In this document: positions 47,133-57,832 of the stretch, in pieces | Position numbering within the stretch: position 1 is the stretch's first letter | How the letters are laid out: each line of letters starts with the position of its first letter | Source of the DNA: Sphaerolaimus hirsutus | Taxonomy: Eukaryota; Nematoda; Chromadorea; Monhysterida; Sphaerolaimidae | Assembly: GCA_964036195.1 (NCBI GenBank) | Contig: CAXIWS010000322.1 | Span: 62,001 to 126,000 of the forward strand | Length of the DNA: 64,000 bases | Direction: 5' to 3' | Notes under the pieces: generated by a model | What the model was told of the DNA's origin: nothing | Seen by the model: the letters and a program-made list of their open reading frames with translations, nothing else | The model's database searches: none | Made by a program: the position numbers and the translations under genes

Positions 47133-47156
47133 ACAAAAATGACATTTTATTCTGTT

Positions 47157-47162
47157 AATAAA
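47157..47162 (+). terminator. Poly(A) signal AATAAA
   Basis: AATAAA 24 bp after the stop codon of the gene ending at 47,132. It supports that stop as the true end of the gene. Confidence 0.55.
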
Positions 47163-47211
47163 GCATGTTTCGTGAAATGAGTTTATGAAAACATGCTTGA
47201 AAATTGTGTAA

Positions 47212-47319
47212 AAATAATAACCCCCCTTGAATAATTCCCCCTTTGAATAGTCCCCTCCCCCAAAAAAAGTCTGACAAACAAAAAAGATCCCAGGGGGATT
47301 TTTCGAGCAAATACGGTAC
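47212..47319. repeat. CCGTATTT-family right-half fragment
   Basis: Words CCCCCCTTGAATAATTCCCC and a right end TTTTTCGAGCAAATACGGTA, between the gene ending at 47,132 and the exon at 47,461. Confidence 0.55.
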
Positions 47320-47460
47320 CTGAGTTTTGAATAGCAAATACGGTACCCGAGCAAATACGCTACCCGTTACGTAATTTTGAATAAATTCCACATACAACTC
47401 CAAATTTTTGCCAAAAAACAACCACGAAAGTAATTAGGTACACCCTAAAAAGCCCTGAAA

Positions 47461-48123
47461 ATGACCGAAAAGCATCCTGATAATTGGGGCAAATTCGAAC
47501 GCAGAGTGCAATTCAAAAAGTTGGGCAGCACACTGCGAACTAAGAAAACAGTGGCGTCCAAGCAGAAAAAAGGACTCGTCGATATAACTGAGAAAATGGA
47601 GTGTCAGTTGACTTTTTTGCAATAGTTCATAAAATTAGCATCCCTCATAGAAAACAATTCCGAAAGTGGAAGGCTATTCAAAAAGAACATTGGCGCCACA
47701 GAGAAAAAAAGTGTGTCGCTTGAAAACCATGTGGGGGTAAATTTCCCCGAAACATTTTCACACACAACACTAAATAGAAGATAAATAGGTAATAGGTAAA
47801 TATTTTGGCGCCGTCGAATGGCGCCAGCACCAACGCTTATGTTATCACTCTATCAGCTTTAGGCGTATGCGTAGGTATATACTTTATGCACTATTGTAAG
47901 GCAACAACTTACCTTGCCTCCCCCTCAGCTAGCCAGTTTTATCCTCTAAACATCACTTCACCCCCTCAAATACCCCCCCCCCCCGCAGCCTACATAATAT
48001 CGCATACAACCTACCGAATGGAACGAGCCAAACAAATGCGCACCGGGTTGACAATTTTGTGCATCGTGGCGACTTTGAGTTGCGCCTTACTCTGCCTGAT
48101 AATTAGCAGCGTGAAGACCATAG
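47461..48123 (+). CDS. Small-exon gene with one predicted membrane helix, unassigned
   Basis: Exons 47461-47602, 47639-47736, 47796-47874 and 47989-48123, introns of 36, 59 and 114 nt, every junction GT-AG and in phase. It may begin at ATG 47461 (MTEKHPDNWGKFERRVQFKK), followed by a Lys-rich segment, LIENNSESGRLFKKNIGATE, then SNGASTNAYVITLSALG. The last exon has TYRMERAKQMRTG followed by a hydrophobic stretch LTILCIVATLSCALLCLIIS, likely a membrane span, ending at a donor GTAGGG. The N-terminal part is basic and cytosolic-looking. No family is recognised. The next exon was not linked with certainty, so it could be the 5' part of the gene containing 48934-49161. The 36-nt intron is near the lower limit and is the weakest junction. 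Confidence 0.45.
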
Positions 48124-48178
48124 GTAGGGCGCATTATTATGAACAGGCAAAGTCTAGGTGGGTGGATGGAATTGTGTC

Positions 48179-48337
48179 TACCGTAATAGCTCGAAATACC
48201 CCCAGGGGGTTTATTTTTTCTGAGTGAACATTTTGAGGGGGTATTTCGAGGGGGTTTATCAATTCATAGTGGTCATTTTGAGGGGGCTATTTTGATCGGG
48301 GGTGTATTTTTAGGGGGTATTTCGAGTAAATACGGTA
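48179..48337. mobile_element. CCGTATTT-family element (short)
   Basis: Opens TACCGTAATAGCTCGAAATA and closes TTTCGAGTAAATACGGTA; 159 bp, intronic if the surrounding exons are joined. A partial copy follows at 48,390-48,478. Confidence 0.75.
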
Positions 48338-48933
48338 CATGCACTAGTCTTGTAACGAAATCTTAATGAATATATCATACATCATCGAATAAACACCCTT
48401 GAATAACTCCCCCTGTTGGCAAGTGAGGAGAAAATAAGTCCCACTTGAATAACTCCCCCTCCGAGATAGGTAGGAAAGATGTTGGGTCAATTGAAAACAC
48501 AGTCGATGAAGTTAGACAGACAAAATAAAGCTATTTTGGGGTATTTTGGCTAAAAAAATGTGGGTAATTTTTTCGAAAAAAAAAAAAATTTCTCAGGCCA
48601 TACATGAATGGCGGAATGCAATACCCGCCACTCCTGTATCCTGCAAATGGACATCATTGCTATAAAGTGGTTGGTTTGTTGAAATGCAATTGGTTTCCAT
48701 TGGGGTTGGGTTCTAATTTTATAATTTTTTCCTGGCAGTGTTTCTTCTGTTGGAACAACTTTAATTTTATTGATGACGATGTCATGGATGAGTGTTTCCT
48801 TCATAAAAGATGCATAGCTTATAATAAATTGAATGATCTTGATTTTCCCAAAATTTACCATTATCTATTTTACCTTACATCTATTTTTCCATTCTCTTCT
48901 CAATACCCAAATCAAATCACCATCAAAACGCAG

Positions 48934-49161
48934 TCGCAACAAAAATCGACGGTGCGAAAGCGAAAACGCTGGGCGAGCGACACCGACTTAAACTTGGCAT
49001 CGCTCCAAATTAGCCACGAAAAATTGCAACAAACCGCGTATTTCAAATATTTGGAAAATCGATTGTGGCAAAAATTGGGGAGCGGTCACGTTGGTGAAGA
49101 TATTTCGGATTGTGGAAAATTTAATGTTGGCGCACCGACGGGCAGCAAGATTGGAGAGATG
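48934..49161 (+). CDS. Orphan coding exon, with a possible following exon at 49,518
   Basis: An open frame of 76 codons after an acceptor at 48,931-48,933 reads STVRKRKRWASDTDLNLASL, QISHEKLQQTAYFKYLENRL and FNVGAPTGSKIGEM, ending at GATG|GTATGA. The GC content and residue mix are clearly coding-like. A following exon from 49,518 (VFRVEGVRFFRPTTNGDF) keeps phase 0 and uses the 3' end of a CCCTGTAAA element as its acceptor. It may be part of the gene before it (47,461-48,123) or the N-terminal part of the NIT receptor downstream. No family is recognised. The same frame is open upstream to 48,604, but that part looks non-coding. Confidence 0.45.
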
Positions 49162-49194
49162 GTATGAATACGAATAGTGTTGTAAAAAGCGCCA

Positions 49195-49517
49195 GGTGCC
49201 ATGCCAGTTCAAGACCCTGCTAAGTGTAAAAGACCCTGTAAAATGTCATGTAATATAAAAGCCACTGTAGAACGTCAGGTTCCATATCAAATGCCATGTA
49301 AAAGACCCTGTAAAGTGTCATGTGTATCCAAGTCTTATTGTATTCTATTTAAATATTATGTTTCTGTATTCAAATCTTAAGTTTTGACATAAGATTTGGA
49401 TACACAATACGACTTGGATACACATGACACTTCACAGGGTCTTCAACATGACACATGACATTTTACAGGGTTTTTACACTTTACATCGGCTTTTATCGGG
49501 TCTGAGACTACCCCCAG
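49195..49517 (+). mobile_element. CCCTGTAAA-family element forming most of a putative intron
   Basis: It starts CAGGTGCCATGCCAGTTCAA and ends TCGGGTCTGAGACTACCCCC then AG. Its left end repeats the GGTGCCA seen at the donor at 54,285, and its right end supplies the AG before the exon at 49,518. TATCCAAGTCTTA words in the centre are inverted. Confidence 0.55.
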
Positions 49518-49601
49518 GTATTTCGCGTCGAAGGTGTGCGTTTCTTCAGACCCACCACCAATGGCGATTTTAGATCACTAGATACCTATTTATTATATAC
49601 A

Positions 49602-49860
49602 TACCGTATTTCCTTGAAATACCCCCAGGGGGTTTATTATTCCGCCAGCAAATTTCGAGGGGCAGTTCGAGCGGGGTTTATTATTTCGACAGAAATTTTT
49701 GTGGAGGATCATAGTAAAGGATATGCTTTCAAATCAATACCCAAAACTGAAAATAAATGTGTCAAAACAGAACAAAAACACATAGGTATATATCCGCACT
49801 AATTTTGGGGTACTTCGAGGGGGTTAATTCAAGGGGAAGATTATTCGAGAAAATACGGTA
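49602..49860. mobile_element. CCGTATTT-family element
   Basis: Opens TACCGTATTTCCTTGAAATA, closes ATTCGAGAAAATACGGTA. A partial, decayed copy follows at about 49,981-50,143. Confidence 0.75.
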
Positions 49861-50596
49861 TACAAATTATGACACTGAAGAGGTAAATAGCTGTGATATT
49901 CGCTGTTTTTGTTCTTTTGCTGAAATTGTGATTTCTCGTCGTGAAAGCATTAGATACACATTCCATTTTTCTACCGTTTTTGCCGTATTATACTCCACCC
50001 CTCTTGAATCAACCCCCTCGTTTTAACCCCCCTTAAACAAAACCCGCTTTCTGATTACCTAAGCCCCCTAAGCCTAATACACCCAACCCCAGAAATGTTT
50101 CAGTCAAAATAGTAAGCCCCATTGGTGTAACTCGAGGAATGGAAGTAATTTAAAGTGTTGTTTGACTTGTTTCACTCGTTTTTTTCTTATTGCTAATGTA
50201 ATGCAATATTTGAATAAACATATAGATAAATTTATATATATATATATTTCTAAATAACTTGTAAAATGATGTCATTGAATGCAAATTATAAATAAAATGT
50301 CACAAATTACTCAAAATTGAATGTTATATTTGAATTTTTACTCAAAATATTTCAGCTTCCAAGATGAGATTGCAAAATCCAATAAACGGTGCCATTCAGC
50401 GATAAAGACCGCCTATCGATAACAAGTCCAGCGAGTCATGACTGTAGGTATAAAAATAAGAAAACCAAAGAATTAAATGGCAAAATTGCAATGGCTTTGG
50501 TCACTTAAAAAGCGGTGAACTAGCGAAATTATTCCAGCCCCGTTACGCAGTAATCTACATTATGAGTGCCCAGGTGCCAGTTCCACATATGTAGAA

Positions 50597-51238
50597 CAGA
50601 GTTGTTAGAATTACTGAACTTTTTTAAAAGTATATGTAAACGTAAAGTATTTTTTTCTACTCACCACAAAGTATAGAAAACGTGAAAAACTTTTTTTTTA
50701 CTCGTACTTACGCGTAAATGTGGGTACTTTTCTTGTGAGTGTAGAAACGAGTGCCTTTCATCATAGAATATGTAAAATTCGGCACATTTTCATTTTTACG
50801 TGTACATACAGCACAGCATGTTTTCAGTAAGAAAATGATAGATGAATATAATGACTTTATAAATACAATTTATCAACAATACATTTTGCACGGAAATCTA
50901 CCATATGCCAACTGAATGAACGAAAAATTGATTTTATTTCTGTCACAATAGAAATAGCGTTGGTAATATGGGATAATTTTAACGTGGAACAGACAACAGA
51001 CCATATTACTTAAGTTTATTCATCAAATTATAGTATTATTTTGTTTAAAAGTTGCGGTTTGAGCATTAAATGTCCCAAATTGAAATTTCTAAAATACATT
51101 TTCCGTACGCGTATGCCTTGAAAATGTACGCGTACAAGTGCGTACGGTACTTTTTTTAAAAGTATATGTAAATGTATTTACCGCGTACTCGCGTACGCGT
51201 ATTTTTCGAGTAAACGTATGTACCTTTTAACAACTTTG
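50597..51238. mobile_element. hAT-like element, GTAAACG family
   Basis: Ends CAGAGTTGTTAGAA and TTTTAACAACTTTG, flanks ATGTAGAA and GTGTAGAA (7 of 8). Closely related to 4737-5586. 50,144-50,596 has a short open patch (FQDEIAKSNKRCHSAIKTAY after a TTTCAG at 50,355) too small to call. Confidence 0.8.
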
Positions 51239-51470
51239 GTGTAGAAGTGAGAAGTAAAATGGCATAAGCGAAGTAGAATGGCAAAAGCGATGAGAAATGG
51301 CAAGTAAATTGGCAAAAGCGAATTAAAAAACGTAATTCCACTTCGCTTTAGTCGTTTTACGTCTCATTTCACTTCGCTTTTGCCATTCTACTTGTCATTT
51401 CACTTTGCTTTGCCATTTTACTTCTCATTTCACTTCCCTTTTGCTATTTTACTTATCACTTCTCCACTTC
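51239..51470. repeat. Palindrome of AGTGAGAAGTAAAATGGCA words
   Basis: GAAGTGAGAAGTAAAATGGC at the left is mirrored by CCATTTTACTTCTCATTTCA and CACTTCTCCACTTC at the right, with repeated GGCAAAAGCGA units. Confidence 0.55.
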
Positions 51471-52867
51471 GTTGGCCGAATGACCAGGTGCCATGGATGT
51501 CAACTGCATTTTGTTACTTTTAAATACCTAGCTACTTGTTTGTTAGTCAAGTTGAACCACTAATGTAGATATGCATCAATCTGTTGATATGTAAAATACA
51601 TATGCACAATGCACATTCTTTATTTTGCTAAGTGAAACACAGCACAGTATTCCTCAAATACAATGAAAAACTGCAAAAAAAAATTCTGCGTTTCCGTGTT
51701 CTCTAGCAAAAACTCGTTTGAGTTTAGATTTTTTAATTTTTTTTAAGTTTCCGTATTTCCGTGTACCTAAAAGAAAAACATAGAAACTCAGTTGAGTTTC
51801 TGTATATTATATGGTGTTTTTGCCATCGTTGCATGTGTGTCAATCACGTCATGGACGGAACTTAATATTACAGTTTTCATAATTTCCTGTATTTCCCCCG
51901 TTTCAGCCGTTTGATCATTTATTGCCGTCTTGATCATAAAATTTGTTGCCATACGTCATTTTTAACCTTCAGAAGAATTGTACTTTCTTTATTCATGATT
52001 GATTCAGATCAATTGCGTAGTATGTTACAGAGGTTTCAGTTAAGCATTTCTCGTTTTCAGTTGTAATGAGTAGTTCTACTCGCTAACCCGGTATATAAAT
52101 AGCAGCACGCTATCGAATCATAACGCTGCACTTGCACCTTGTTGCCGCACACAAACTACTTTACTACGGAAGTAAACTCAATTTGTGTGCTCAGAAATCA
52201 GCTTTGAACGTATTTGAGTTCACCAAAATGAGTTATTTTCAATCTTCGTGAACTGTACTGTACTTGACAGACACATCATTCTGGTAAACTGAAACGCGTT
52301 CAAAGTATATTGATGAGTTTACCAAAAGTCCAGTTTACCGTAATGGCAGCATTAGTGTGAACAGCGCAATTTTGTCAATGCAATCTGCCTATAAAAAGGC
52401 ATGTCAATCACTATAATTAAACACCAACACAAGGCAATCATTATCATGGAGAATAATGGGTCGTTTTCTAGGATCAAATCAGAATCAAACAAATGACGTA
52501 AGGAATGCATAAGCAAATCGATTCAAGGGTCGCGGAAACGAAAGCAGGTGCGGAACACGGTATGGCTGGTCACTTTTTAATCCTATAAAAATTGCCTTAA
52601 AAGCCTACAAAAGGTGAACGCTGCAGCCAAACAAAAGTAATATACCATATACCTACCATGCCATTATCAGATTGAGCTATCAAAACTAAATAGTGTATCG
52701 GATCAAGGGTAATGTATACAATCCTAATTATATAGGCTTATCCTAATCCCCACTTTTTATTGGCCATTTAGCCATTTTTTATGGGATACAAGTACAAGCA
52801 ATGGCTGCTTTTTCACGAAACGTTTTTAGTTTTGTTTTGGTGAGTGGCCCTGTTGCGACGTAAGCTC
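51471..52867. other. Mostly unassigned sequence
   Basis: A single right end GCCATCGTTG of the TTTTTGAGTT hAT-like family lies at 51,829 with its T-rich arm from 51,655. 52,200-52,330 has inverted GTTCACCAAAATGAGT-like words related to 60,600. A TATAAAAAGG motif at about 52,389 could be a TATA box but nothing downstream confirms it. Confidence 0.3.
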
Positions 52868-53245
52868 GATTGGCATGTAAACCCGGTTGGCATGTAGACC
52901 CGTTGCGGGGATCTCATGGGGAGGGCTGCTCAGCTATAAATCCATCCCGAGACTACTATCCCCTGAGCCATCCACAAATCGCTCAACTATCTGGGTATCT
53001 ATGTGGAGCAAACTTTGAGCAATTTTACCTGCGATTTTTACACAAGATCGCTAAATTTTGCTCCATTTTGTCAATTTTGCCATAGGTATATATTTTAGTA
53101 CCAGCGAGCCCCCTGAAGAATTTTCAACTATCTATCCTTCCGGAGGAGATTTGCATTTATCAGGCCCCCGCCAGGGCCAAAACATTGGAAACCCCTAATC
53201 CATTGTCTACATGCCAAACGGGTTTACATGCCAACGGACACAGGG
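52868..53245. mobile_element. ATCTATCCCGGAGG-family element, intact
   Basis: ATTGGCATGTAAACCCGGTT at the left is mirrored by AACGGGTTTACATGCCAACG at the right. The body includes GCTCAACTATCTGGGTATCT and TCTATCCTTCCGGAGGAG. It is the uninterrupted reference for 32,053-34,497. Confidence 0.65.
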
Positions 53246-53379
53246 TCCCCGTTGTACCAGCATACATTGCGTGCATGCAATTGAACTTATACTTAAAAAT
53301 GTGATCTTTCCTAAATGCACTTTTTTACACTTATAAACTTTTAGAGGTAGACGCATCGACCATATTTCTTTTACCACAG

Positions 53380-56300
53380 GTCGATCACAAAAACGTCACC
53401 AAGGCAGCGGGCATGCGTCATTGTCAAACAAGTCACCTGTCCAGCCGGAAGTTTTGGGAATCCCGTTGAGCAACCTCACTGAGCAGCGCCTGCAGACACC
53501 TGTCAATGCGAACAGCCATGCAACCAGGTGTCACTTCCGCAGGTGGACAAGTAAAAATACAAGTCTCGTGTGCTAAGTAGATTTATAAGTTTTAAGTATA
53601 GTTGCAACTTTTACGCAGCTACCCTAAGCTATTTTTTACAAGCTCTAGCCAGGGACAATTTTACTTCAGAAGTCATAATTTTTTGCATGCAAAAGATTCT
53701 TTCATTTGCACTCATTGCTTACAACTGGTGAATTTACATTCCAATTACAATTTGCATTTATTTTATCCATCCACCTGTGGAATTGGCATCAGGGCACACA
53801 AAACGATCAGAGAGACATTTGGTGGGTGTCGATTTTCTGCTTGGATTTGGAAACAGGGTTGTTAAAAGTGCAGAACCTTTGAAATGAAACCTTTCCTGAT
53901 AAAATATTTTGAATTTGCCCACTCAATGCCCAAAAATGGAAAATTGAAAAATGTTATGCAGAAAATTATATCAAAGCAAGTTCTACTCAATCAAAGAACA
54001 GTAAAAAGAAATGAAATGTCCACTTCTAGAAGTGAAATATTCCAAAATTTTAAAAGCGGTGTTATGCATGGAAAGTGTGGACAGAATTTGCTCTACACAT
54101 TTTTCACCATTTCCTCCAGCAAGAAGCTGATAAATAAGTGCTTATATTATGTCTTGTTGTTTTCCCCTCCCCAGGTCGCGGTATGGAAATCGCAAAGTTA
54201 TACACAGGTCTACTCATCAAATTTTCAGTAGTGATGACCCCACTAGTTATTGTGGCCATTCTCAGCGCATTTCAAGCATACCAGGTGCCACTCCCAAGCC
54301 CTGTAAAATGTCCAGTAAAATGTCAAATGTCATGCAAAGTGTCAAAAGTCATGTAAAGTGACAAAAGTCATGTGAAGTGTCAAAAGTCAAGTAAAATGCC
54401 TTAGAATGTGGCAAATGAGTTTTCCATTTTGCAGGGCATTTTACATGATTTTTGACACTTTGCATGACATTTGCCATATTACAGGGCATTTTACTGGGTC
54501 TGGGAGTGTACCCAGAGCTCATTGGACGTTCAAATGGCAGAGTTTGTGAGGGAAGATATCGAAAGGGCAGACAGGTTGAGGCTGCTCATTGATAGAATGC
54601 AAGTGGAGCGTGGCACCAGCTGCATGTATCACAGCAGCAAAAGGTTGAAATAAAATGAAAACGTTTCATTAAAAACGTTAACAAAAGGTTTTCATCTCTA
54701 GTAAATATACCGTATTGCCTCGGGGGGTGATTGTTTCAGTTTGAGAATTTTGAGGGGGGTTATTCGAGGGGGTATTTCGAGGGGGGGGGCTGATTATTTG
54801 GAAAGAAATTTTTTGAAAATCCAGTACTAAATTGAGGCATCGCGTTCCGAATGTCGGTATCTCCATCATTTTAGGTTTTTCTAAAATTGCATTTGAAAAT
54901 TCAAAGTTGGCCCGAGCGGGCAACTTTAAAGTGACAAGTCTTGCCCAAGACTTTTTGAAAAGCTTATGAAATTGTCTACATTTTCCATATTTTCGACCAT
55001 GCGGCCGACGTATATAGCTGGAGTTATGATGATTTGATTGACAGCAGGTCAGCAGATTCAGTGGAGATACCCTGTTTCGAGAGATTTTTTTAATGAAAAA
55101 TCACTCGAAACAGGGTATCTCCACTTAGTACATAGGATTGACTGGGCGGTGGTGGTGCACCCTTTTGGAGTCAATGGTGCCACTCCTTCAGAATGGCCCC
55201 ATTTGAGAGTAAATTTTGAGTGGAGATACCCTGTTTCGGACAAAGATTTTTTGGAGATACCCTGTTTCGGACAAAGATTTTTTGGAGATACCCTGTTTCG
55301 GATGATTTTTTCTGTTTTGTATGGGAATTTGGACTGATTGCTTCAAATCTATACCGTAATTCGGATGATTTTTTCAGTTGGTGGAGATACCCTGTTTCGA
55401 GTGAAATTTTTGGTGGCTCTTTTTGGAGATACCCTGTTTCGAGTGAATTTTTTCGAATTTGAGGGTGGAGGCTGGAGATACCCTGTTTCGGATGATTTTT
55501 TTTGTTTTTTTTCTAAAAATCGGTATATATATATCTCGGGAACGGTATAAGATATTGAGAAAATTCTTTTGCTATCATGAAGAAATAAGTGCACGTATCA
55601 CAGATCCGCACTTAACTCATTTTTTTTCCACTATGGTCTTTACCGACATTCGGAACTAGATGCCTCAATTGTCGTCTGTAACGTACGCAGAAGTAGAAAA
55701 ATGGAACAATAACCGCTATATATAAGAGTCTATTGACATATATAAGTGTGTAACACTGTTCTAACGTAACAAAGTCATTGTTTAAACGTCTGTTTTGCAT
55801 TGCCCAAATTACAAACCGCAGGTTAACGTTATCTTTACACTCAATTTCAGGGGGGGGGCAAATAAATTCATTGTGGCCATTTTGAGGGGGGGGGGGGTAT
55901 TTCGAGGGGGGTATTTCGAGGAAATACGGTAGGTAAGTCTGTCTGCAAACGTTTCTACACGTACATAAATATACAGGTCCGGCACGGACCCACATGGATC
56001 CATACAGCGATTGCAAGCGCAGCGACGCGCTGAAACTGATATGGTGTTGAATGGGTTAATTGAAATAGAGTGGGTTAGCGATCGCTTCCCGACGATACAC
56101 GATTTTATTGTTGAATGGAATCACACCAGGCAAATGATTGACACGCTGAATGAGGAAACGTGCGATAGAATTATGATGTGTGTTTCCGGTGGAACTTTTT
56201 TAAAGTTTTCACCGCACAATAATTAATTGATCGATTAATTAATTAATTCTAAAAGGACCGTACACGATCTGGTCGGAGACATAATACACGTGCTGTTTCA

Positions 56301-56772
56301 AAGTTTGACCAAAAATACGCGCTTGACCAGGGGTAGTCCCAAGCCCTGTAAAGTGTAAAGTGAAATGTCAAATATCATGCAAAGTGTCAACTGTCATGAC
56401 AATTGACACTCTGCTGTACACTTGTCAAGACAATTGACAAAGTGCAGTAAACTTGTCATGACAATTGACACTTTGCAGTACACTTGTCATGACAATTGAC
56501 GATTTCCATGACATTTTACATGGCATTTGACACTTACTTTACACTTCACAGGGTTTGGAACAGCCACCAGACTTTTAACTGCCTATGCATCATGGACACT
56601 GGGAATTGAATTTCTGGGTGCATTTATTTTTTTCCTGCAGAAAACAAATATTTATAGTTTATTACCATTGAATACTTTTACAGGTATGAGACGCGGTTAT
56701 GGAGGGGGATATTTTGCAGCAGGCGCCATTGATATAATGGATACAGCAAATTATTTCAGTTTGTCTGAATAG
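53380..56772 (+). CDS. NIT-domain membrane receptor, probably receptor guanylyl cyclase (partial, 7 exons)
   Basis: Exons 53380-53550, 54175-54284, 54516-54643, 55977-56177, 56256-56332, 56564-56617 and 56684 to at most 56772; all six junctions are GT-AG and phase-continuous. Order: a basic cytosolic segment, a membrane helix (IKFSVVMTPLVIVAILSAF), then the NIT domain: RADRLRLLIDRMQVERGTSC and MYHSSKR, DPHGSIQRLQAQRRAETDMV, VHDLVGDIIHVLFQ, LLTAYASWTLGIEFLG and MRRGYGGGYFAAG. Q-x-ERG-x-S followed by the paired RRAETD helix and the (K/I)E-x-x-G-x-x-R-G-x-x-x-x-x-F-A-x-G block are the NIT hallmarks. NIT domains sense nitrate or nitrite in bacteria and form the extracellular part of a class of animal receptor guanylyl cyclases, between two membrane helices. 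The second helix and cyclase domain were not seen, so the cyclase assignment is inference. Start codon not found. Two introns are single mobile elements. Confidence 0.8.
54285..54515 (+). mobile_element. Introner-like CCCTGTAAA-family element, exactly one intron
   Basis: The intron runs from GTGCCACTCCCAAGCCCTGT to TGGGTCTGGGAGTGTACCCA plus G. The left end and the inverse of the right end align from the splice sites inward (CACTCCCA, CCC-GTAAAATG). Exons on both sides join in phase 0 (QAYQ | SSLDVQM) across the membrane-helix/NIT boundary. The whole 231-nt intron is therefore one element. Confidence 0.75.
54708..55931. mobile_element. CCGTATTT-family element with a nested insertion, in a NIT receptor intron
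   Basis: Opens TACCGTATTGCCTCGGGGGG, closes TTTCGAGGAAATACGGTA. The element 54835-55665 is inserted after TACTAAATTG, at the position where other copies read on as TCATCTGTAACGTA. Confidence 0.75.
54835..55665. mobile_element. Inverted-repeat element with GGAGATACCCTGTTTCG repeats
   Basis: Ends AGGCATCGCGTTCCGAATGT and ACATTCGGAACTAGATGCCT, flanked by AATTG on both sides. The interior (55,065-55,500) has about seven direct copies and one inverted copy of GGAGATACCCTGTTTCG. Confidence 0.7.
56333..56563 (+). mobile_element. Introner-like CCCTGTAAA-family element, one intron of the NIT receptor
   Basis: The intron is GTAGTCCCAAGCCCTGTAAA to CACAGGGTTTGGAACAG, 231 nt, the same length as the intron at 54285-54515. 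The joined exons read NTRLTR|A|TRLLTAYASW in phase. The element itself may extend a few bases beyond, since ACCAG occurs at both outer edges (56,326-56,330 and 56,566-56,570). Confidence 0.7.
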
Positions 56773-56782
56773 GCTGTACATA

Positions 56783-57267
56783 ACGATGGCAAAAAAGATT
56801 CGAAAACGTTTTTGAATTTTCGATTTTTTTTGGACTTTTTGAATTTTTGAGCACGCAGTGAAAAAATACCTAAACATCGATTTTTTCAAAAGATTCAAAA
56901 AGACTTTTCAAATTTTTCTGGGTAATTCGAGGCATTGATATGTATTCTTAAGTTCAACGTTCTAAATCAATTGACAATTGACTTGCAGTGTGTCTGAGCT
57001 GCAATAAAGACGTAAAACATTGAGTTCTGAGTTCAATTAAGTTTTGAATAAAAAAATTTAAAAAAATTCAAAAACTATTTAAAAAATTACGAAAACTACC
57101 CAAAAAATTTGTAAACTACCAAAAAATTCGAAAACTACCAAAAAATTCGAAAATTCGAAAACTAAATTCAAAAATTCGAAAACTGTTTTGGCGGAAAATT
57201 CGAAAAGTCATTTCAGAAAAAATACTTAAAAATTTAAACACTTTTTTCTGGAGGGTTTGCCATCGTT
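56783..57267. mobile_element. hAT-like element, GAAAATTCGAAAA family, CGATGGCAAA ends
   Basis: Starts TAACGATGGCAAAAAAG and ends GGTTTGCCATCGTTA. Words such as AAAAATTCGAAAACTACC fill the right arm and TTTTTGAATTTTT the left. It begins 10 bp after the last NIT exon frame ends. 57,268-57,832 holds AATCCAAACAAAA-type tandem words (57,440-57,620) and no gene. Confidence 0.65.
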
Positions 57268-57832
57268 AGGTACATACACTAGGTAGTTCAGATATCATTA
57301 TTGATGTCAGAAAGTCAATTGCCAACTAAAGTTTAAGTTGACAATCGCAGTGTGAAGTTAACAAATTCACGATGCCAATTAGCGTGTGTATGACCATTGA
57401 ATACATCACATCACCAAATTTAAGCACTAAAATGCAAGAGTCTGCATCAAAATCCAAACTCACATTATCCCAACAGCATAATCCAAACAAAAAGTAAAGC
57501 AAAATCCAAACAAAAGTGCAGCATAATCCAAACAGAATTCATCTGCCAAAGTTAAGCATAATCTAAACAAAAATGAGGCACAATCCAAACAAAAATGGGC
57601 CAAAATCCAAATGCTGTGCACATCATTTAAGCACATTCCTTCAAATGAAATGATCACCACTTGTGTTATGTTGCCTAAATTCATTTTCTTTTGATGTGTT
57701 ACTTATCCCACATGTGCTGCAAATTGAAAGAGATAAGCCACATAGATGCTGCCTCATATTGCATCACAGGTGGTTCAGTGGGAAAATGCCAATTATAGTT
57801 TTGAAGTAGCTTTGATATATATATATATATAT

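Noticed and set aside
52389-52495. TATAAAAAGG motif followed 50 bp later by ATGGAGAATAATGGG as a possible promoter and first exon
   Set aside because: The frame stops at a TGA just before the only nearby donor; no link to a downstream exon.
53884-54174. Plus frame of about 97 codons running into the acceptor of the NIT receptor membrane exon
   Set aside because: Its phase does not lead into the membrane-helix frame and its composition is intron-like.
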